Origin: Marinobacter salinus
GTDB taxonomy: Bacteria; Pseudomonadota; Gammaproteobacteria; Pseudomonadales; Oleiphilaceae
DNA: 64,000 bases
Direction: 5' to 3'
NCBI RefSeq assembly: GCF_001854125.1
Contig: NZ_CP017715.1
Coordinates: 1,488,001-1,552,000, forward strand
The position numbers were made by a program, and so were the translations under genes. Shown piece by piece: positions 1 through 10,262 of this stretch. Positions within the stretch are counted from its first letter, which is position 1. Every line of letters begins with the position of its first letter. The notes beneath the pieces are model-generated. The model did not search any database. It was given only the letters and a program-made list of their open reading frames with translations, and was not told where the DNA came from.

Positions 1-1171
1 CGGAGGGGCGACGGCTGACCTCTGTCGGCCGGATCGCCTCGTGAGCCTCCTGCGCACCCTCCTTGCTGCCGTATACCCGCTGATTTTCTGGCAGGTAGCG
101 ATCGCCAAACTGTTTTTTGATGTAATCCCGGCAACCGGCGATGGCGTCCTGACTCAGATTGGTCGAATCAGTACGCATATAGGTAATGAAGCCCGCCTCA
201 TAAAGCCTCTGGGCGAGCATCATAGTCTTCTTGACACTGAAGCCCATACGGTTGCTGGCTGCCTGCTGAAGCGTCGAGGTAATAAAAGGTGCTGAAGGGC
301 GCGACTTGGTCGGCTTATCCTCTCGTTTGGCAACCTTGAAGGTGCCTGTCTTCAGGCGCTCGACATGCTCGCGGCTCTGGCTCTCGTTGACCGGCCGGTA
401 TGGTTTGTCCGCGTGTCGCGTAACCTCAAAGCGCACCGGATTCTCCGCCTGGCTAGACGCCAGGTCCGCATGCAACTGCCAGAACTCCTCCGGGACAAAT
501 TTCCGGATTTCACGCTCGCGCTCGACGATCAAACGTACGGCTACGGATTGAACCCGGCCAGCGGACAGACCGCGGGCTATCTTTGCCCACAGAAGCGGTG
601 ACACCATGTAACCGACGACGCGATCCAGAAAGCGGCGGGCCTGCTGTGCATTGACACGGTTATTGTCGAGGTTCCCGGGATCGTTGAACGCCTCCTGGAT
701 AGCGCGCTTGGTTATCTCGTTGAATACAACCCGACGGTACTTTTCCGGCTCGCCACCAATAGTCTGCTGGAGGTGCCAGGCGATGGCCTCCCCCTCGCGG
801 TCCAAATCCGTCGCAAGGTAGATATAATCAGCGGATTTAGCCAGCCGTTTAAGTTCACTGACCACTTTTTCCTTGCCGGGAAGGATCTCGTAGCGGGCGT
901 CCCAGTTGTGATCCGGGTCCACACCCATCCGGGCCACCAACTGTTCACGGGCCTTACGCTTTTTATGAACCGCCTTTTCGTCAGGGCTCATTTTTCGAGT
1001 GAGTGCGGCTTGCCTGGCACGCTCTTTTGGATCTGTCTGGGACCCACTGCCACTCACGGGAAGATCACGGATGTGCCCAACACTCGACTTCACGATGAAG
1101 TCGGAGCCCAGGTATTTGTTGATGGTCTTCGCTTTCGCTGGTGACTCGACAATTACGAGACTTTTACCCAT
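1..1171 (-). CDS. topA: DNA topoisomerase I, 5' part (runs off window)
   Basis: Type IA topoisomerase that relaxes negative supercoils by breaking and rejoining one strand through a tyrosine-phosphate link. About 390 N-terminal residues are present; the rest lies before base 1. The protein begins [20 protein letters not shown], the typical start of the TOPRIM domain. The active-site tyrosine motif [10 protein letters not shown] is read near bases 167-196, so the catalytic core is intact as far as seen. The ATG at 1169-1171 is the natural start because the conserved TOPRIM beta strand begins directly after it. It is the last gene on this strand before the window edge and has its own promoter-like sequence about 100 bp upstream. 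Confident. Confidence 0.96.
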   Translation of the reverse strand, partial: MGKSLVIVESPAKAKTINKYLGSDFIVKSSVGHIRDLPVSGSGSQTDPKERARQAALTRKMSPDEKAVHKKRKAREQLVARMGVDPDHNWDARYEILPGKEKVVSELKRLAKSADYIYLATDLDREGEAIAWHLQQTIGGEPEKYRRVVFNEITKRAIQEAFNDPGNLDNNRVNAQQARRFLDRVVGYMVSPLLWAKIARGLSAGRVQSVAVRLIVEREREIRKFVPEEFWQLHADLASSQAENPVRFEVTRHADKPYRPVNESQSREHVERLKTGTFKVAKREDKPTKSRPSAPFITSTLQQAASNRMGFSVKKTMMLAQRLYEAGFITYMRTDSTNLSQDAIAGCRDYIKKQFGDRYLPENQRVYGSKEGAQEAHEAIRPTEVSRRPS

Positions 1172-1273
1172 ATCGGAGATCTGTTTCCTTGGCGATAAAT
1201 CGGTCAATAAGTCAGCAAACCGTAAACTCGCTGTAAAATCAGTCGGCTAGAAAAAACAAAAAAGCCGCCATTC

Positions 1274-1302
1274 TGTATAGGCTCACTGTTTTACAGGGTC
1301 AA
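1274..1302 (-). promoter_or_regulatory. sigma-70 promoter for topA
   Basis: On the minus strand TTGACC (1297-1302) and TATACA (1274-1279) are separated by 17 bp, upstream of topA. This leaves a leader of about 95 nt that contains two T-runs. Inferred from the pattern only. Confidence 0.55.
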
Positions 1303-1380
1303 GAATAGCAAGACAACCCATTCTTTGATTTCAGCCCTGCTTTTTTAGCAGTCACGGGGCTATTGCCGGCAACCCTGAAA

Positions 1381-1413
1381 CAGAGAGGCCCGGCATTATG
1401 CCGGGCCTCTCTG
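1381..1413 (-). terminator. Hairpin downstream of fadA
   Basis: A perfect 14-bp GC-rich inverted repeat (arms 1381-1394 and 1400-1413) with a five-base loop lies 28 bp after the fadA stop. On the minus strand it is followed only by TTTC, so it is either a weak intrinsic terminator or a 3'-end stabilising hairpin for fadBA mRNA. Confidence 0.6.
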
Positions 1414-1440
1414 GACAACGTACCAATTCCTTTCAGAGAA

Positions 1441-2643
<1,203 letters not shown>

Positions 2644-2649
2644 TCAGGG

Positions 2650-4800
2650 TTAGCCAAAGAACTTCTTGCCAGTCTTGGCCATTTCACGCAGCTTCTCGGT
2701 CGGATGATAAAGAGGACCAAGGTCTGCATACTTGTCTGCCAGCTCGACGAACTGATCTACACCCATGTCGTCGATATAGCGCAGGGCGCCACCACGGAAC
2801 GGCGGGAAGCCGATACCGAAGATCAGCCCCATATCCGCATCGGCCGGATCCTCAACGATGCCATCTTCCAGGCAGCGAACGGTTTCCAGGCACAACGGGA
2901 TCATCATCCGGGCAATGATGTCTTCTTCATCAAAGTCCTTCTTACCCTGAACAACAGGCTCAATCAGCTTGTAGGTTTCTTCGTCTACAACCTTCTTTGG
3001 CTTGCCCTTCTTGTCGGTTTCGTACTTGTAGAAACCCTTGTCATTCTTCTGACCGTAACGGTTATTCTCGAACATCACATCAATGGCAGACTTGTTCTCG
3101 TCCTTCATGCGATCCGGGAAGCCTTCGGCCATCACTTCGTTGGCGTGCTTGGCGGTATCCATGCCCACCACGTCCAGCAGGTACGCGGGGCCCATGGGCC
3201 AGCCAAACTTTTCCATGACCTTGTCGACTTTCTGGAAATCCGCGCCATCGCGAACCAGTCCGGCAAAGCCGCCGAAGTACGGGAACAGCACCCGGTTCAC
3301 CAGGAAGCCCGGGCAGTCGTTCACAACGATCGGAGTCTTGCCCATGGCCTTGGCGTAAGCCACCGTGGTCGCGATAGCGCGGTCACTTGTTTTCTCGCCG
3401 CGAATCACCTCAACCAACGGCATCATGTGCACCGGGTTGAAAAAGTGCATACCGCAGAAGTTTTCCGGACGCTTCAGGTTTTTGGCCAGAAGGTTGATGG
3501 AAATGGTAGAGGTATTGGAGGTGAGTATCGCATCCTCACGAACCGCTTCTTCAGTCTCGCGCAGAACCGCATCTTTAACCTTCGGGTTCTCAACGACAGC
3601 TTCAACCACCAAATCGACGTTCTTGAAATCGCCGTAGTTCAGGGTCGGTGTGATGCTGTTGAGCACGTCCGCCATCTTGCCGGCGTCCATCTTGCCCTTG
3701 GCTACGCGCTTGGAGAGCAGCTTCTTGGCCTCTTCCAGACCCAGCTTGATGCCGTCCTGATTGATGTCCTTCATGATGATCGGCGTGCCTTTCAGCGCCG
3801 ACTGGAAAGCGACACCGCCCCCCATGATGCCTGCGCCCAGTACCGCGGCCAGATTGACATCGTTGGCTTCTTTTTCCCACGCCTTGGCTTTCTTCTTGAG
3901 CTCCTGATCGTTCAGGAACAGTCCGACCAGACACGCAGCAACGTTGGTTTTCGCCATCTTGGCGAAACCTTTGGCTTCAACTTCAATCGCCTTGTCGCGA
4001 GTCATGCCAGCATGCTTCTGCATGACCTTGATGGCTTCAACCGGCGCCGGGTAATTCTTGCCCGCCTTGCCGGCGACAAACGCCTTGGAGATCTCGAATG
4101 CCATCATGCTTTCCATGGCATTCAGTTTGATCTTGCCTTTCTTCTCTTCACGACGGGCCTGATTGTCCAGCTTTCCTTCGTTGCACTGATTGATGATGGC
4201 AACCGCCGCATCGACCAGTTTGTCGCCGTCAACGACTGCATCAACAGCACCGACTTTCAGAGCCGCATCGGCCCTGTTCTCGGTTCCGCCACTGATCCAC
4301 TCAACCGCGTTATCAACACCGACCAGACGAGACAAACGAACAGTACCGCCAAAACCGGGGAAAATACCCAGCTTGACTTCCGGCAGGCCAACTTTTGCCT
4401 TCGGGTCCATGACCCGGTAATCAGTGGCAAGACACATCTCGAACCCGCCGCCTAACGCCATACCGTTAATGGCGGTTACGGTCGGGAACGGGAGGTCTTC
4501 GACATCGTTGAAAACGTCGTTGGCCTTGAGGTTGTTGGCTACCAGATCCTCTTCCGGGCCAGCAAAAAGCTCGGTGAATTCGGTAATGTCAGCACCAACA
4601 ATAAAGCTGTCCTTGGAGCTGGTTACCACCAGGCCCTTCAGATTCTTCTGCGCTTTCAATGCGTCAGTCGCGGCGCGGAGCTCTTCAATAGTGAGACGGT
4701 TGAACTTGTTGACTGACTCGCCCTGCAAGTCAAAGTTCAACTGAGCGATCCCGCCGTCGATCTCTTTAACCGTGATGGCTTTACCTTCGTAAATCATCAA
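2650..4800 (-). CDS. fadB: Multifunctional fatty-acid oxidation complex alpha subunit
   Basis: Carries enoyl-CoA hydratase and L-3-hydroxyacyl-CoA dehydrogenase activities, with isomerase and epimerase side activities, feeding 3-ketoacyl-CoA to FadA. The length of 716 residues equals the family norm. The N-terminal crotonase domain shows [16 protein letters not shown] and [19 protein letters not shown]. The NAD-binding Rossmann start [14 protein letters not shown] lies near residue 320, followed by the 3-hydroxyacyl-CoA dehydrogenase region ([17 protein letters not shown]). Two adjacent ATG codons occur; the first has a GGAG eight bases upstream and is used here. First gene of a fadBA operon; candidate operators lie 110-180 bp upstream. 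Confidence 0.97.
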   Translation of the reverse strand: MMIYEGKAITVKEIDGGIAQLNFDLQGESVNKFNRLTIEELRAATDALKAQKNLKGLVVTSSKDSFIVGADITEFTELFAGPEEDLVANNLKANDVFNDVEDLPFPTVTAINGMALGGGFEMCLATDYRVMDPKAKVGLPEVKLGIFPGFGGTVRLSRLVGVDNAVEWISGGTENRADAALKVGAVDAVVDGDKLVDAAVAIINQCNEGKLDNQARREEKKGKIKLNAMESMMAFEISKAFVAGKAGKNYPAPVEAIKVMQKHAGMTRDKAIEVEAKGFAKMAKTNVAACLVGLFLNDQELKKKAKAWEKEANDVNLAAVLGAGIMGGGVAFQSALKGTPIIMKDINQDGIKLGLEEAKKLLSKRVAKGKMDAGKMADVLNSITPTLNYGDFKNVDLVVEAVVENPKVKDAVLRETEEAVREDAILTSNTSTISINLLAKNLKRPENFCGMHFFNPVHMMPLVEVIRGEKTSDRAIATTVAYAKAMGKTPIVVNDCPGFLVNRVLFPYFGGFAGLVRDGADFQKVDKVMEKFGWPMGPAYLLDVVGMDTAKHANEVMAEGFPDRMKDENKSAIDVMFENNRYGQKNDKGFYKYETDKKGKPKKVVDEETYKLIEPVVQGKKDFDEEDIIARMMIPLCLETVRCLEDGIVEDPADADMGLIFGIGFPPFRGGALRYIDDMGVDQFVELADKYADLGPLYHPTEKLREMAKTGKKFFG

Positions 4801-4911
4801 CTGATCTCCAGTCTGTGTTTGGAACTGCTTTCAGCCACCATAACCGTGTTTGCACTGATGCGGCTCAGATGGCTGTTTATGCAGCGAGATTTCGGTCACT
4901 GCCTAATCGTT

Positions 4912-4978
4912 CGATTCAAAAAATTCATACAGTCGTTTGAATCGCGAGGGCACACGATGAAAAAAAAACAGTCGTTTG
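4912..4978. promoter_or_regulatory. Candidate PsrA-type operators upstream of fadBA
   Basis: This lies in the 444-bp gene-free stretch 4801-5244. Two copies of ACAGTCGTTTG (4929-4939 and 4968-4978) each resemble the PsrA pattern AAAC-N4-GTTTG; the second reads AAAACAGTCGTTTG (4965-4978). A 9-bp inverted repeat CGATTCAAA / TTTGAATCG (4912-4920 and 4936-4944, 15-bp spacer) overlaps the first copy. A minus-strand TTGACA (4977-4982) overlaps the second, so a bound repressor would cover the -35 of a fadBA promoter; the matching -10 is weak. PsrA controls fadBA in Pseudomonas; the assignment here is by resemblance only. Confidence 0.45.
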
Positions 4979-5003
4979 TCAATTTGTTTCTTGCCGGTAC
5001 GGC

Positions 5004-5029
5004 GAAAAAGCCTCTGGAACAGCCAGAGG
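5004..5029 (-). terminator. Intrinsic terminator of unknown minus-strand transcript
   Basis: Stem CCTCTGG (5011-5017) with CCAGAGG (5023-5029) and a five-base loop is followed, on the minus strand only, by CTTTTTC. No gene lies on that strand immediately upstream; the next gene, at 5245, is on the plus strand. It may end a short untranslated RNA or insulate fadBA from antisense transcription. Confidence 0.5.
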
Positions 5030-5244
5030 TATAAGAAGAATGATTCGACGGATTTCCTCAATTTTCAGTGCCGTAGAGGCTAAACCAAAGAAAAAACGAG
5101 AACTTCATCACGTAAATTTCATGATTGTTTACAGTTCTCCCCTGTCAGGCAGGGAAAACAGCTTGATCGCCCGGCAGACATACTTTAACTTCGACCTACG
5201 ACTTTGGTCCACAACAATAAAACAGCAATACGGAGATTTACCCG

Positions 5245-6063
5245 ATGAAAGACACTCGCTTGCGGGTTCGCTCCCTGGTAGCCGCACTGATTCTGCTGGC
5301 GCTGACATCGCTGGGCGCGCGTGCCCAGGACGCGTCTGGCGAATTTCTCTCCGACTTGCATGACTTCCGGGTCAGCAACTACATGGCCCTGGACGCCTAT
5401 TATCGGTTCAGCGCCAATGGCGACACCAACATCCTTAATGAGATCGTTGCTGGCATCAATTCTGCAAATGACGCGATCAACGCCATCGCGGGTGACACCA
5501 ACGGTGTTTTGTCAGCAGAGCAGGTTGAATCCCTGAACCAGGAGTTCGACAAGTTCAAAGGTCTCATGCGGGACAACATCAATGATGTTCGCAAGACCGG
5601 ATATCCGGATTTGCGCCTGGTGTCCGACATGGCCAACCAGGCACTCACCGTTAACGATGTGGCTTCCAACCTATACCAGGCCGCACAGGAAAGTTCTCAG
5701 ACAGATACCCGACCAAGGATTGAGGCAGCGCGCTCGGCAGCCGTCAAGATGGCCCAGATGATGGCCAAGTACTCCGTTCGCACCAACTCCTCTGTTTCCC
5801 AGACTTTCCAGGGGTCCTCAACTGAAATACCACTTGATGAACAAGCCAGGGAATTCGATCAGCTTCTGGCAGGCGTTCTTCAGGGGAGCACGGAGAATGA
5901 GCTCAAGTCGGTTCTTGAAGACGTATCCTCCAAGTGGGAATTTATTCGGAGTTCCTATATTAACTACAACGAGAAGAACGTTGGCTTCGTCATTGATCGT
6001 TACTCCAAAGGCATATTGAGCGGTCTTGCCACAGCCATTGAGCTGCTGAAAGACAACGTCTGA
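5245..6063 (+). CDS. Secreted protein of unknown function
   Basis: I do not recognise this 272-residue protein. It has a clear signal peptide (basic start MKDTRLRVRS, then a hydrophobic VAALILLALTSLGA core, with likely cleavage after ARA near residue 27), so it is probably periplasmic. The mature part is rich in predicted helix with many Asn, Asp and Ala residues, has no cysteine and no visible enzyme motif. An ACGGAG sequence lies upstream of the ATG. It stands alone, divergent from fadB and followed by a hairpin, so the context gives no functional hint. Confidence 0.8.
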   Translation: MKDTRLRVRSLVAALILLALTSLGARAQDASGEFLSDLHDFRVSNYMALDAYYRFSANGDTNILNEIVAGINSANDAINAIAGDTNGVLSAEQVESLNQEFDKFKGLMRDNINDVRKTGYPDLRLVSDMANQALTVNDVASNLYQAAQESSQTDTRPRIEAARSAAVKMAQMMAKYSVRTNSSVSQTFQGSSTEIPLDEQAREFDQLLAGVLQGSTENELKSVLEDVSSKWEFIRSSYINYNEKNVGFVIDRYSKGILSGLATAIELLKDNV

Positions 6064-6075
6064 TTTTACCTGCCA

Positions 6076-6110
6076 GAACTCTGACGGGCACAACCCACCC
6101 GCCAGAGTTC
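6076..6110. terminator. Hairpin after the secreted-protein gene
   Basis: GAACTCTGACGGG (6076-6088) pairs with CCCGCCAGAGTTC (6098-6110): 13 bp with one A-C mismatch and a nine-base loop, 12 bp after the stop at 6063. The plus-strand follow-up ATGTTTTCC is a weak U-tract, so it is probably a terminator. Confidence 0.55.
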
Positions 6111-6217
6111 ATGTTTTCCTTCAAGTTTATTGATACCCGTCAGTTTCCGGGTACACTTTCCGGATTGGATTTAGGGTACTATCCTGAATTAAAGCCCGCG
6201 TGCGAAGGAGTAAAACA

Positions 6218-6649
6218 ATGTCTGCCTACAAGAAAATGCTCGTTGCGATTGATCTGACCGAAGAAGCGCCCCAGGTATTGAATAAGGCCAAAGCCATGAG
6301 TGACGCTCATGGCGCCGAATTGATGTTGGTTCACGTAGTCGAGCCCGTGGGCTATGCCTATGGCGGAGACATACCGATGGATCTGACCGAGCTGCAGGAC
6401 CAGCTCGACAAGGCGGCCCATGAGCAGCTGGCAAGTTACGGCGACCAGTATGGTGTGGCCAAGACGAGCCAGGTTGTGACCGTTGGCCGCCCGGAATCAG
6501 AAATTCATCGTCTGGCCAAGGAGCAGAACGTAGATCTGGTGATCGTTGGCAGCCACGGCCGCAAAGGCTTCCAGCTGTTACTTGGTTCGACTGCCAATGG
6601 CGTCCTGCATGGAACCGAGTGTGACGTATTGGCCGTGCGTATCAACTGA
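6218..6649 (+). CDS. Universal stress protein, UspA family
   Basis: Small cytoplasmic single-domain Usp of 143 residues, the usual length. It begins MSAYKKMLVAIDLTEEAPQV, and the ATP-binding signature GSHGRKGFQLLLGSTANGVL lies near the C terminus, ending in the typical DVLAVRI strand. The signature suggests an ATP-binding (MJ0577-like) member. The start at 6218 follows GAAGGAG by seven bases; an in-frame upstream ATG at 6200 lacks a good ribosome-binding site. Monocistronic, closed by a strong bidirectional terminator. An Fnr/Anr-like half-conserved site lies about 80 bp upstream. The client or exact stress role cannot be read from the sequence. Confidence 0.92.
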   Translation: MSAYKKMLVAIDLTEEAPQVLNKAKAMSDAHGAELMLVHVVEPVGYAYGGDIPMDLTELQDQLDKAAHEQLASYGDQYGVAKTSQVVTVGRPESEIHRLAKEQNVDLVIVGSHGRKGFQLLLGSTANGVLHGTECDVLAVRIN

Positions 6650-6662
6650 TGCCTCAAACAGC

Positions 6663-6697
6663 AAAAAGGCCGGGGACTCAGGTCGCCCGGCCTTTTT
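6663..6697. terminator. Bidirectional intrinsic terminator
   Basis: AAAAAGGCCGGG (6663-6674) is a perfect complement of CCCGGCCTTTTT (6686-6697). It serves the usp gene on the plus strand and the operon ending at 6715 on the minus strand. Confidence 0.9.
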
Positions 6698-6714
6698 AAA
6701 CGTGACCGGGGCCA

Positions 6715-7383
6715 TCAGCGCCCTTCCCCGCCCATTTTCGCCTCGAGTTTCCTGAGCTGACTTTCCAGAGAGAAACTCACACTTGAGGCCATTGAAAAGA
6801 AGTTCAGCAGCGCCTTCAGGTTGCTGTCGCCCTTGCAAACCGAATGAATGCGCTGCCACAGCGCCTGGTTAACCAGTTGCAGGCGCTGATTTCGCTCAAC
6901 CAATCCCTTCAGATCCCAATCAGGTTCCCGGTGATTTCGCTTGGCAAAGTATTGCTGGAGCAGGTAATGGGAAACGCTGCGCATGATGAATTCATCAGTG
7001 TTAGCAAATGGCAGGTGGTGGACTGCCATCGGTTTCAGCTCGGCAAGAACCGGACAGCCACTAGTCGCCATCTTGAGCCCCAAAAGGGATCTCAACGCCT
7101 CCTCCAGAGCGGTCTGCTTTACGTAACTCCGCTGGTCATCCACCACCGTTACATCTACCTTCTGATAGGCATCGTCCGCTTGAAATGCCTCGACAACAGG
7201 GAGGATCTCGGTTGCGGCCGGACAATACGCCGTATCACTGGCGCTAAGCGGGCAATTGGCACACTGACAATGTTCCAGTTTCACCCATGACGGCACATTG
7301 CCTTTTGGCGCTGCTGGCTGGTCCGCCAACTTGAACTCTACGTTACGGCCGTCCTGAAATCCGAACTTATAGGTTACGCTCAT
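6715..7383 (-). CDS. Conserved protein of unknown function with N-terminal Cys cluster
   Basis: A 222-residue protein I cannot assign. Near residues 35-55 it carries HCQCANCPLS with a further Cys in TAYCPAATE, spaced like a metal-binding knuckle. The remainder is mostly helical with no visible signal peptide. Its ATG (7381-7383) overlaps the uup stop in an ATGA arrangement and a GAGGAG lies about ten bases upstream, so it is translated with uup. It is the last gene of the MOSC-uup operon and stops just before a shared terminator. Overlapping translation suggests a role linked to Uup, but that is inference. Confidence 0.8.
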   Translation of the reverse strand: MSVTYKFGFQDGRNVEFKLADQPAAPKGNVPSWVKLEHCQCANCPLSASDTAYCPAATEILPVVEAFQADDAYQKVDVTVVDDQRSYVKQTALEEALRSLLGLKMATSGCPVLAELKPMAVHHLPFANTDEFIMRSVSHYLLQQYFAKRNHREPDWDLKGLVERNQRLQLVNQALWQRIHSVCKGDSNLKALLNFFSMASSVSFSLESQLRKLEAKMGGEGR

Positions 7384-9323
7384 TGATTCGACTGCTCCTC
7401 CAGCTCCATCCAACGCTCGATAACTTTCTCCAGACGGGCTTCCTTGTCCGCCAGGTCCTCCAGAGTTTCCGAGACTTCACCGGGTGGGCCTGAATAAAAA
7501 TCCGAAGAGGAGACCAGACCCCGTAATCTGCCAACCTCCTGCTCCAACGCCTCAATTTTCCCCGGCAGTTGTTCAAGCTCAAGTTTGAGTTTGTAGCTGA
7601 GTTTTTCAGGTCTCAACCTGGCCGGCTCTGCCACGGCCTTTGCAGCTTCGGATGACTCGGCTTTTTCTACCACGGCAGAGGATTTTTTTTGTTTGTCCTG
7701 TTTATCCGGGCGATTTCCGCTGGATTCGGAAGGAAATCGACCACCTTGACGCCGCCAGTCGCTGTATCCGCCAACGTACTCACGAACCTGTCCAGATCCA
7801 TCCAGGAATACCGTTTCCGTGACCACATTGTCCAGGAATTCACGGTCGTGACTGATTACAATGACGGTTCCCTTGAACTCTGCCAATTGCTCTTCAAGCA
7901 GCTCCAGGGTTTCTACGTCAAGATCGTTGGTTGGCTCATCCAGAACCAGAATATTTGCCGGTTTGCTGAACAATTTGGCCAGCAGGAGACGGGCTCGCTC
8001 GCCGCCAGAGAACACCCTCACCGGTGAGCGTGCGCGCTCAGGGGTGAACAGAAACTCCTGCAGGTATCCAAGCACATGCTTACTCTGGCCATTGATGTCG
8101 ATAAACTCTCGTCCTTCCGAAAGGTTATCGAGTGCATTTCTGGTCAGGTCCAATTCGCCCCGGAGCTGATCAAAGTATGCGACCTGAAGATTGGTACCCA
8201 GACGAACCGATCCCTCGGTTGGTTGCAGATCTCCTAACAACAGACGAACCAGCGTTGTCTTTCCAGTGCCATTTTCTCCAACCAGGCCAATTTTGTCGCC
8301 ACGAAGCACCGTCAGATTCAATCCGTGAACGATATCATCACCATGAGGGTAACCGAAGGCCGCATCCCGTGTTTCAACAACCAGTTTTCCGGAACGTGCT
8401 GCATCTTCAACGGCAAAGGTAGCTGTACCACCCAGGTTCCTGCGTTGTCGGTGCTCCTCTCGCATCGCTTTCAGCGCACGCACACGCCCCATGTTACGCG
8501 TTCTTCGTGCTTTAATGCCCTGACGAATCCAGGCTTCTTCCTGTTTCAGGCGTTTGTCGAAGAGTGCGTTCTGCCTCTCCTCCTCTTCAAGCGCTTTCTG
8601 CTTGAGATCGAGGTAGCGATCATACGTTGCCGCGAAGCTTACGAGCTGGCCCCGGTCGAGCTCGACGATTCGTGTTGCCATATTCCGTATGAACGCCCTG
8701 TCATGACTAACAAACAGCATCGCGCCCCGGAACTGTGTCAGCGCCTCCTCAAGCCATGCTATCGCTGGCACATCCAGGTGGTTCGTCGGCTCATCCAGCA
8801 GAAGAATGTCAGGCTCGGCTACCAGGGCTCTGGCCAGAAGCACCCGGCGCTGCCACCCGCCGGAAAGTGTATCCAGACACCGGTCGGGGTCTATTCCGTA
8901 CTGAGCGAGGATGGTGCTGACTTTCTGATCCAACAGCCACCCATCCAATGCCTCCAGTCGTTCCTGCACCTTCATCAGGCGATCAAGGCTGACTTCATCA
9001 CCCTGCTGAGACAACTGGTGGAATTCCGCCAGCAGTTTTCCGGTTTCAGGAAAAGCTCCGGATACCACTTCATAAGCCGTCCGCTTGTCTTCCGATGGCA
9101 GGTTCTGAGGCAGTACCGCCAACACGGCACCATCTTCCAGGCGAACCAGGCCCCCGTCCGGTGTCACCTCACCACTGACAATTTTCAGCAGTGTGGATTT
9201 TCCCTCACCATTTCTTCCCAGAAGACAGACCCGCTCACCGGCCTCAATGATCAGGGAAGCCTTGTCGAGTAGTGGGCGCATTCCAAAGGCAAGGGAAACA
9301 GCATCCAGCGTTAACAGTGGCAC
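7380..9323 (-). CDS. uup: ABC-F family ATPase Uup
   Basis: Cytosolic ABC-F ATPase (647 residues) without membrane segments. Family members act on the ribosome, and Uup also suppresses precise transposon excision. Two nucleotide-binding domains are complete: Walker A GRNGEGKSTLL with signature LSGGWQRRV and Walker B ILLLDEPTNHLDV, then GENGTGKTTLV with FSGGERARL and ILVLDEPTNDLDV. Between them is the basic, Glu-rich interdomain linker. The C terminus ends in a charged region and coiled coil (about 570-645), the DNA-binding tail that distinguishes Uup from EttA. It sits eight bases after the MOSC gene and overlaps the next gene. Confident. Confidence 0.94.
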   Translation of the reverse strand: MPLLTLDAVSLAFGMRPLLDKASLIIEAGERVCLLGRNGEGKSTLLKIVSGEVTPDGGLVRLEDGAVLAVLPQNLPSEDKRTAYEVVSGAFPETGKLLAEFHQLSQQGDEVSLDRLMKVQERLEALDGWLLDQKVSTILAQYGIDPDRCLDTLSGGWQRRVLLARALVAEPDILLLDEPTNHLDVPAIAWLEEALTQFRGAMLFVSHDRAFIRNMATRIVELDRGQLVSFAATYDRYLDLKQKALEEEERQNALFDKRLKQEEAWIRQGIKARRTRNMGRVRALKAMREEHRQRRNLGGTATFAVEDAARSGKLVVETRDAAFGYPHGDDIVHGLNLTVLRGDKIGLVGENGTGKTTLVRLLLGDLQPTEGSVRLGTNLQVAYFDQLRGELDLTRNALDNLSEGREFIDINGQSKHVLGYLQEFLFTPERARSPVRVFSGGERARLLLAKLFSKPANILVLDEPTNDLDVETLELLEEQLAEFKGTVIVISHDREFLDNVVTETVFLDGSGQVREYVGGYSDWRRQGGRFPSESSGNRPDKQDKQKKSSAVVEKAESSEAAKAVAEPARLRPEKLSYKLKLELEQLPGKIEALEQEVGRLRGLVSSSDFYSGPPGEVSETLEDLADKEARLEKVIERWMELEEQSNQ

Positions 9324-9331
9324 GTTGAGTT

Positions 9332-10126
9332 CTACTCCGTAATTGTAATTTCGACAGGGTCACCAATACTTATGACCCCGAAGGATTCATGGATGGCATT
9401 CATACCGAAAATCACTCCGTCTTCGGTACGACGATAACCTGACAGTGTTCTCAAAGGCTGCACAGAGTCATCCTTGATTCCCGTGTCCGGATCAACGGTG
9501 GTCATCACGCAGCGGGAACAGGGCTTGACGAGACTGAACCGCATTTCCCCGATAATCATCTCCCGCCACTGATCCTCCGCCCAGGGACGAACTCCATCAA
9601 CGACAATATTGGGCCGGAAACGGCGCATTTCCACTGGAGAGCTCAATCGTTCGTTTAGTTCGTCGAGGGAGGCCCTGTTCACAATCAGCAGCGGAAAACC
9701 GTCAGCAAAACTGACCCGGCGCCTATCCTGTACTCTTGCGGCATCGACTGGACGAAACGAAGACTCCGGCATATACACGAACTGGAACCGACTACCGCAA
9801 TAGCGGCTGAGAGCTTCATTGGCATCCGCCTCGCCGATGAACGCCTGAACCCAGTCCCGCCATACCTGAACCCGCAGCGCCCTCCCAGACGCCCTCAGTA
9901 CAAACCGACCCTCTCCCGGTATGTCGACCTCAACTCCTTCGTCAACAATCTTTGTTCCGACTTTTGCGAGTTCCGGGTTTTGTCGCTGTGTAACAAAACG
10001 ACTCTCTTCATCGATGATCATCCACCGTCGGTCACCCGAAGGACCAAAGTTGTCCAGTTCAAAGTGCTCCACTGCGATACCAGCGAGAGATTTAACCGGA
10101 TAAATCCAGAGCGACTGAACGTTCAT
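9332..10126 (-). CDS. MOSC domain protein (YcbX-like, without ferredoxin domain)
   Basis: Molybdenum-cofactor sulfurase C-terminal family protein of 264 residues. The N-terminal MOSC_N beta barrel (MNVQSLWIYPVKSLAG) is followed by the MOSC domain with KPCSRCVMTTVD near residue 200, which holds the conserved cysteine. E. coli YcbX is longer because of a C-terminal 2Fe-2S ferredoxin domain; that is absent here. Relatives handle Moco-dependent reduction of N-hydroxylated compounds. The start at 10126 has GGAGG ten bases upstream; the longer upstream reading lacks family similarity. It heads an operon with uup and the 6715 gene. Confidence 0.88.
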   Translation of the reverse strand: MNVQSLWIYPVKSLAGIAVEHFELDNFGPSGDRRWMIIDEESRFVTQRQNPELAKVGTKIVDEGVEVDIPGEGRFVLRASGRALRVQVWRDWVQAFIGEADANEALSRYCGSRFQFVYMPESSFRPVDAARVQDRRRVSFADGFPLLIVNRASLDELNERLSSPVEMRRFRPNIVVDGVRPWAEDQWREMIIGEMRFSLVKPCSRCVMTTVDPDTGIKDDSVQPLRTLSGYRRTEDGVIFGMNAIHESFGVISIGDPVEITITE

Positions 10127-10223
10127 GCTGGGTGCGCCTCCCGACCGGATTTCGTAAATAAACAATGGCCGCCGATTATAACTGACCGGGCACTGGAACG
10201 CCGTGTTTGTAGTCACCACATAC

Positions 10224-10256
10224 GAAAAAACCCGGCCTCTTTCGAGACCGGGTTTT
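10224..10256 (-). terminator. Terminator of tRNA-Gly
   Basis: An AAAACCCGG...CCGGGTTTT palindrome lies seven bases beyond the tRNA 3' end. On the minus strand it ends in a T6 tract (plus-strand A6 at 10225-10230). Confidence 0.85.
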
Positions 10257-10262
10257 AAAATC

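Noticed and set aside
1280..1296. CTGTAAAACAG in the topA promoter as a LexA box
   Set aside because: The LexA pattern needs eight bases between CTG and CAG elements; here the spacing is too short.
4957..5034. Small plus-strand frame starting MKKKQSFVNLF
   Set aside because: There is no ribosome-binding site, its 3' end is the hairpin of a minus-strand terminator, and its 5' end coincides with the operator repeats.
8325..9272. Plus-strand frame of 315 codons opposite uup
   Set aside because: Overlaps an intact ABC-F ATPase and reads as antisense low-similarity sequence.
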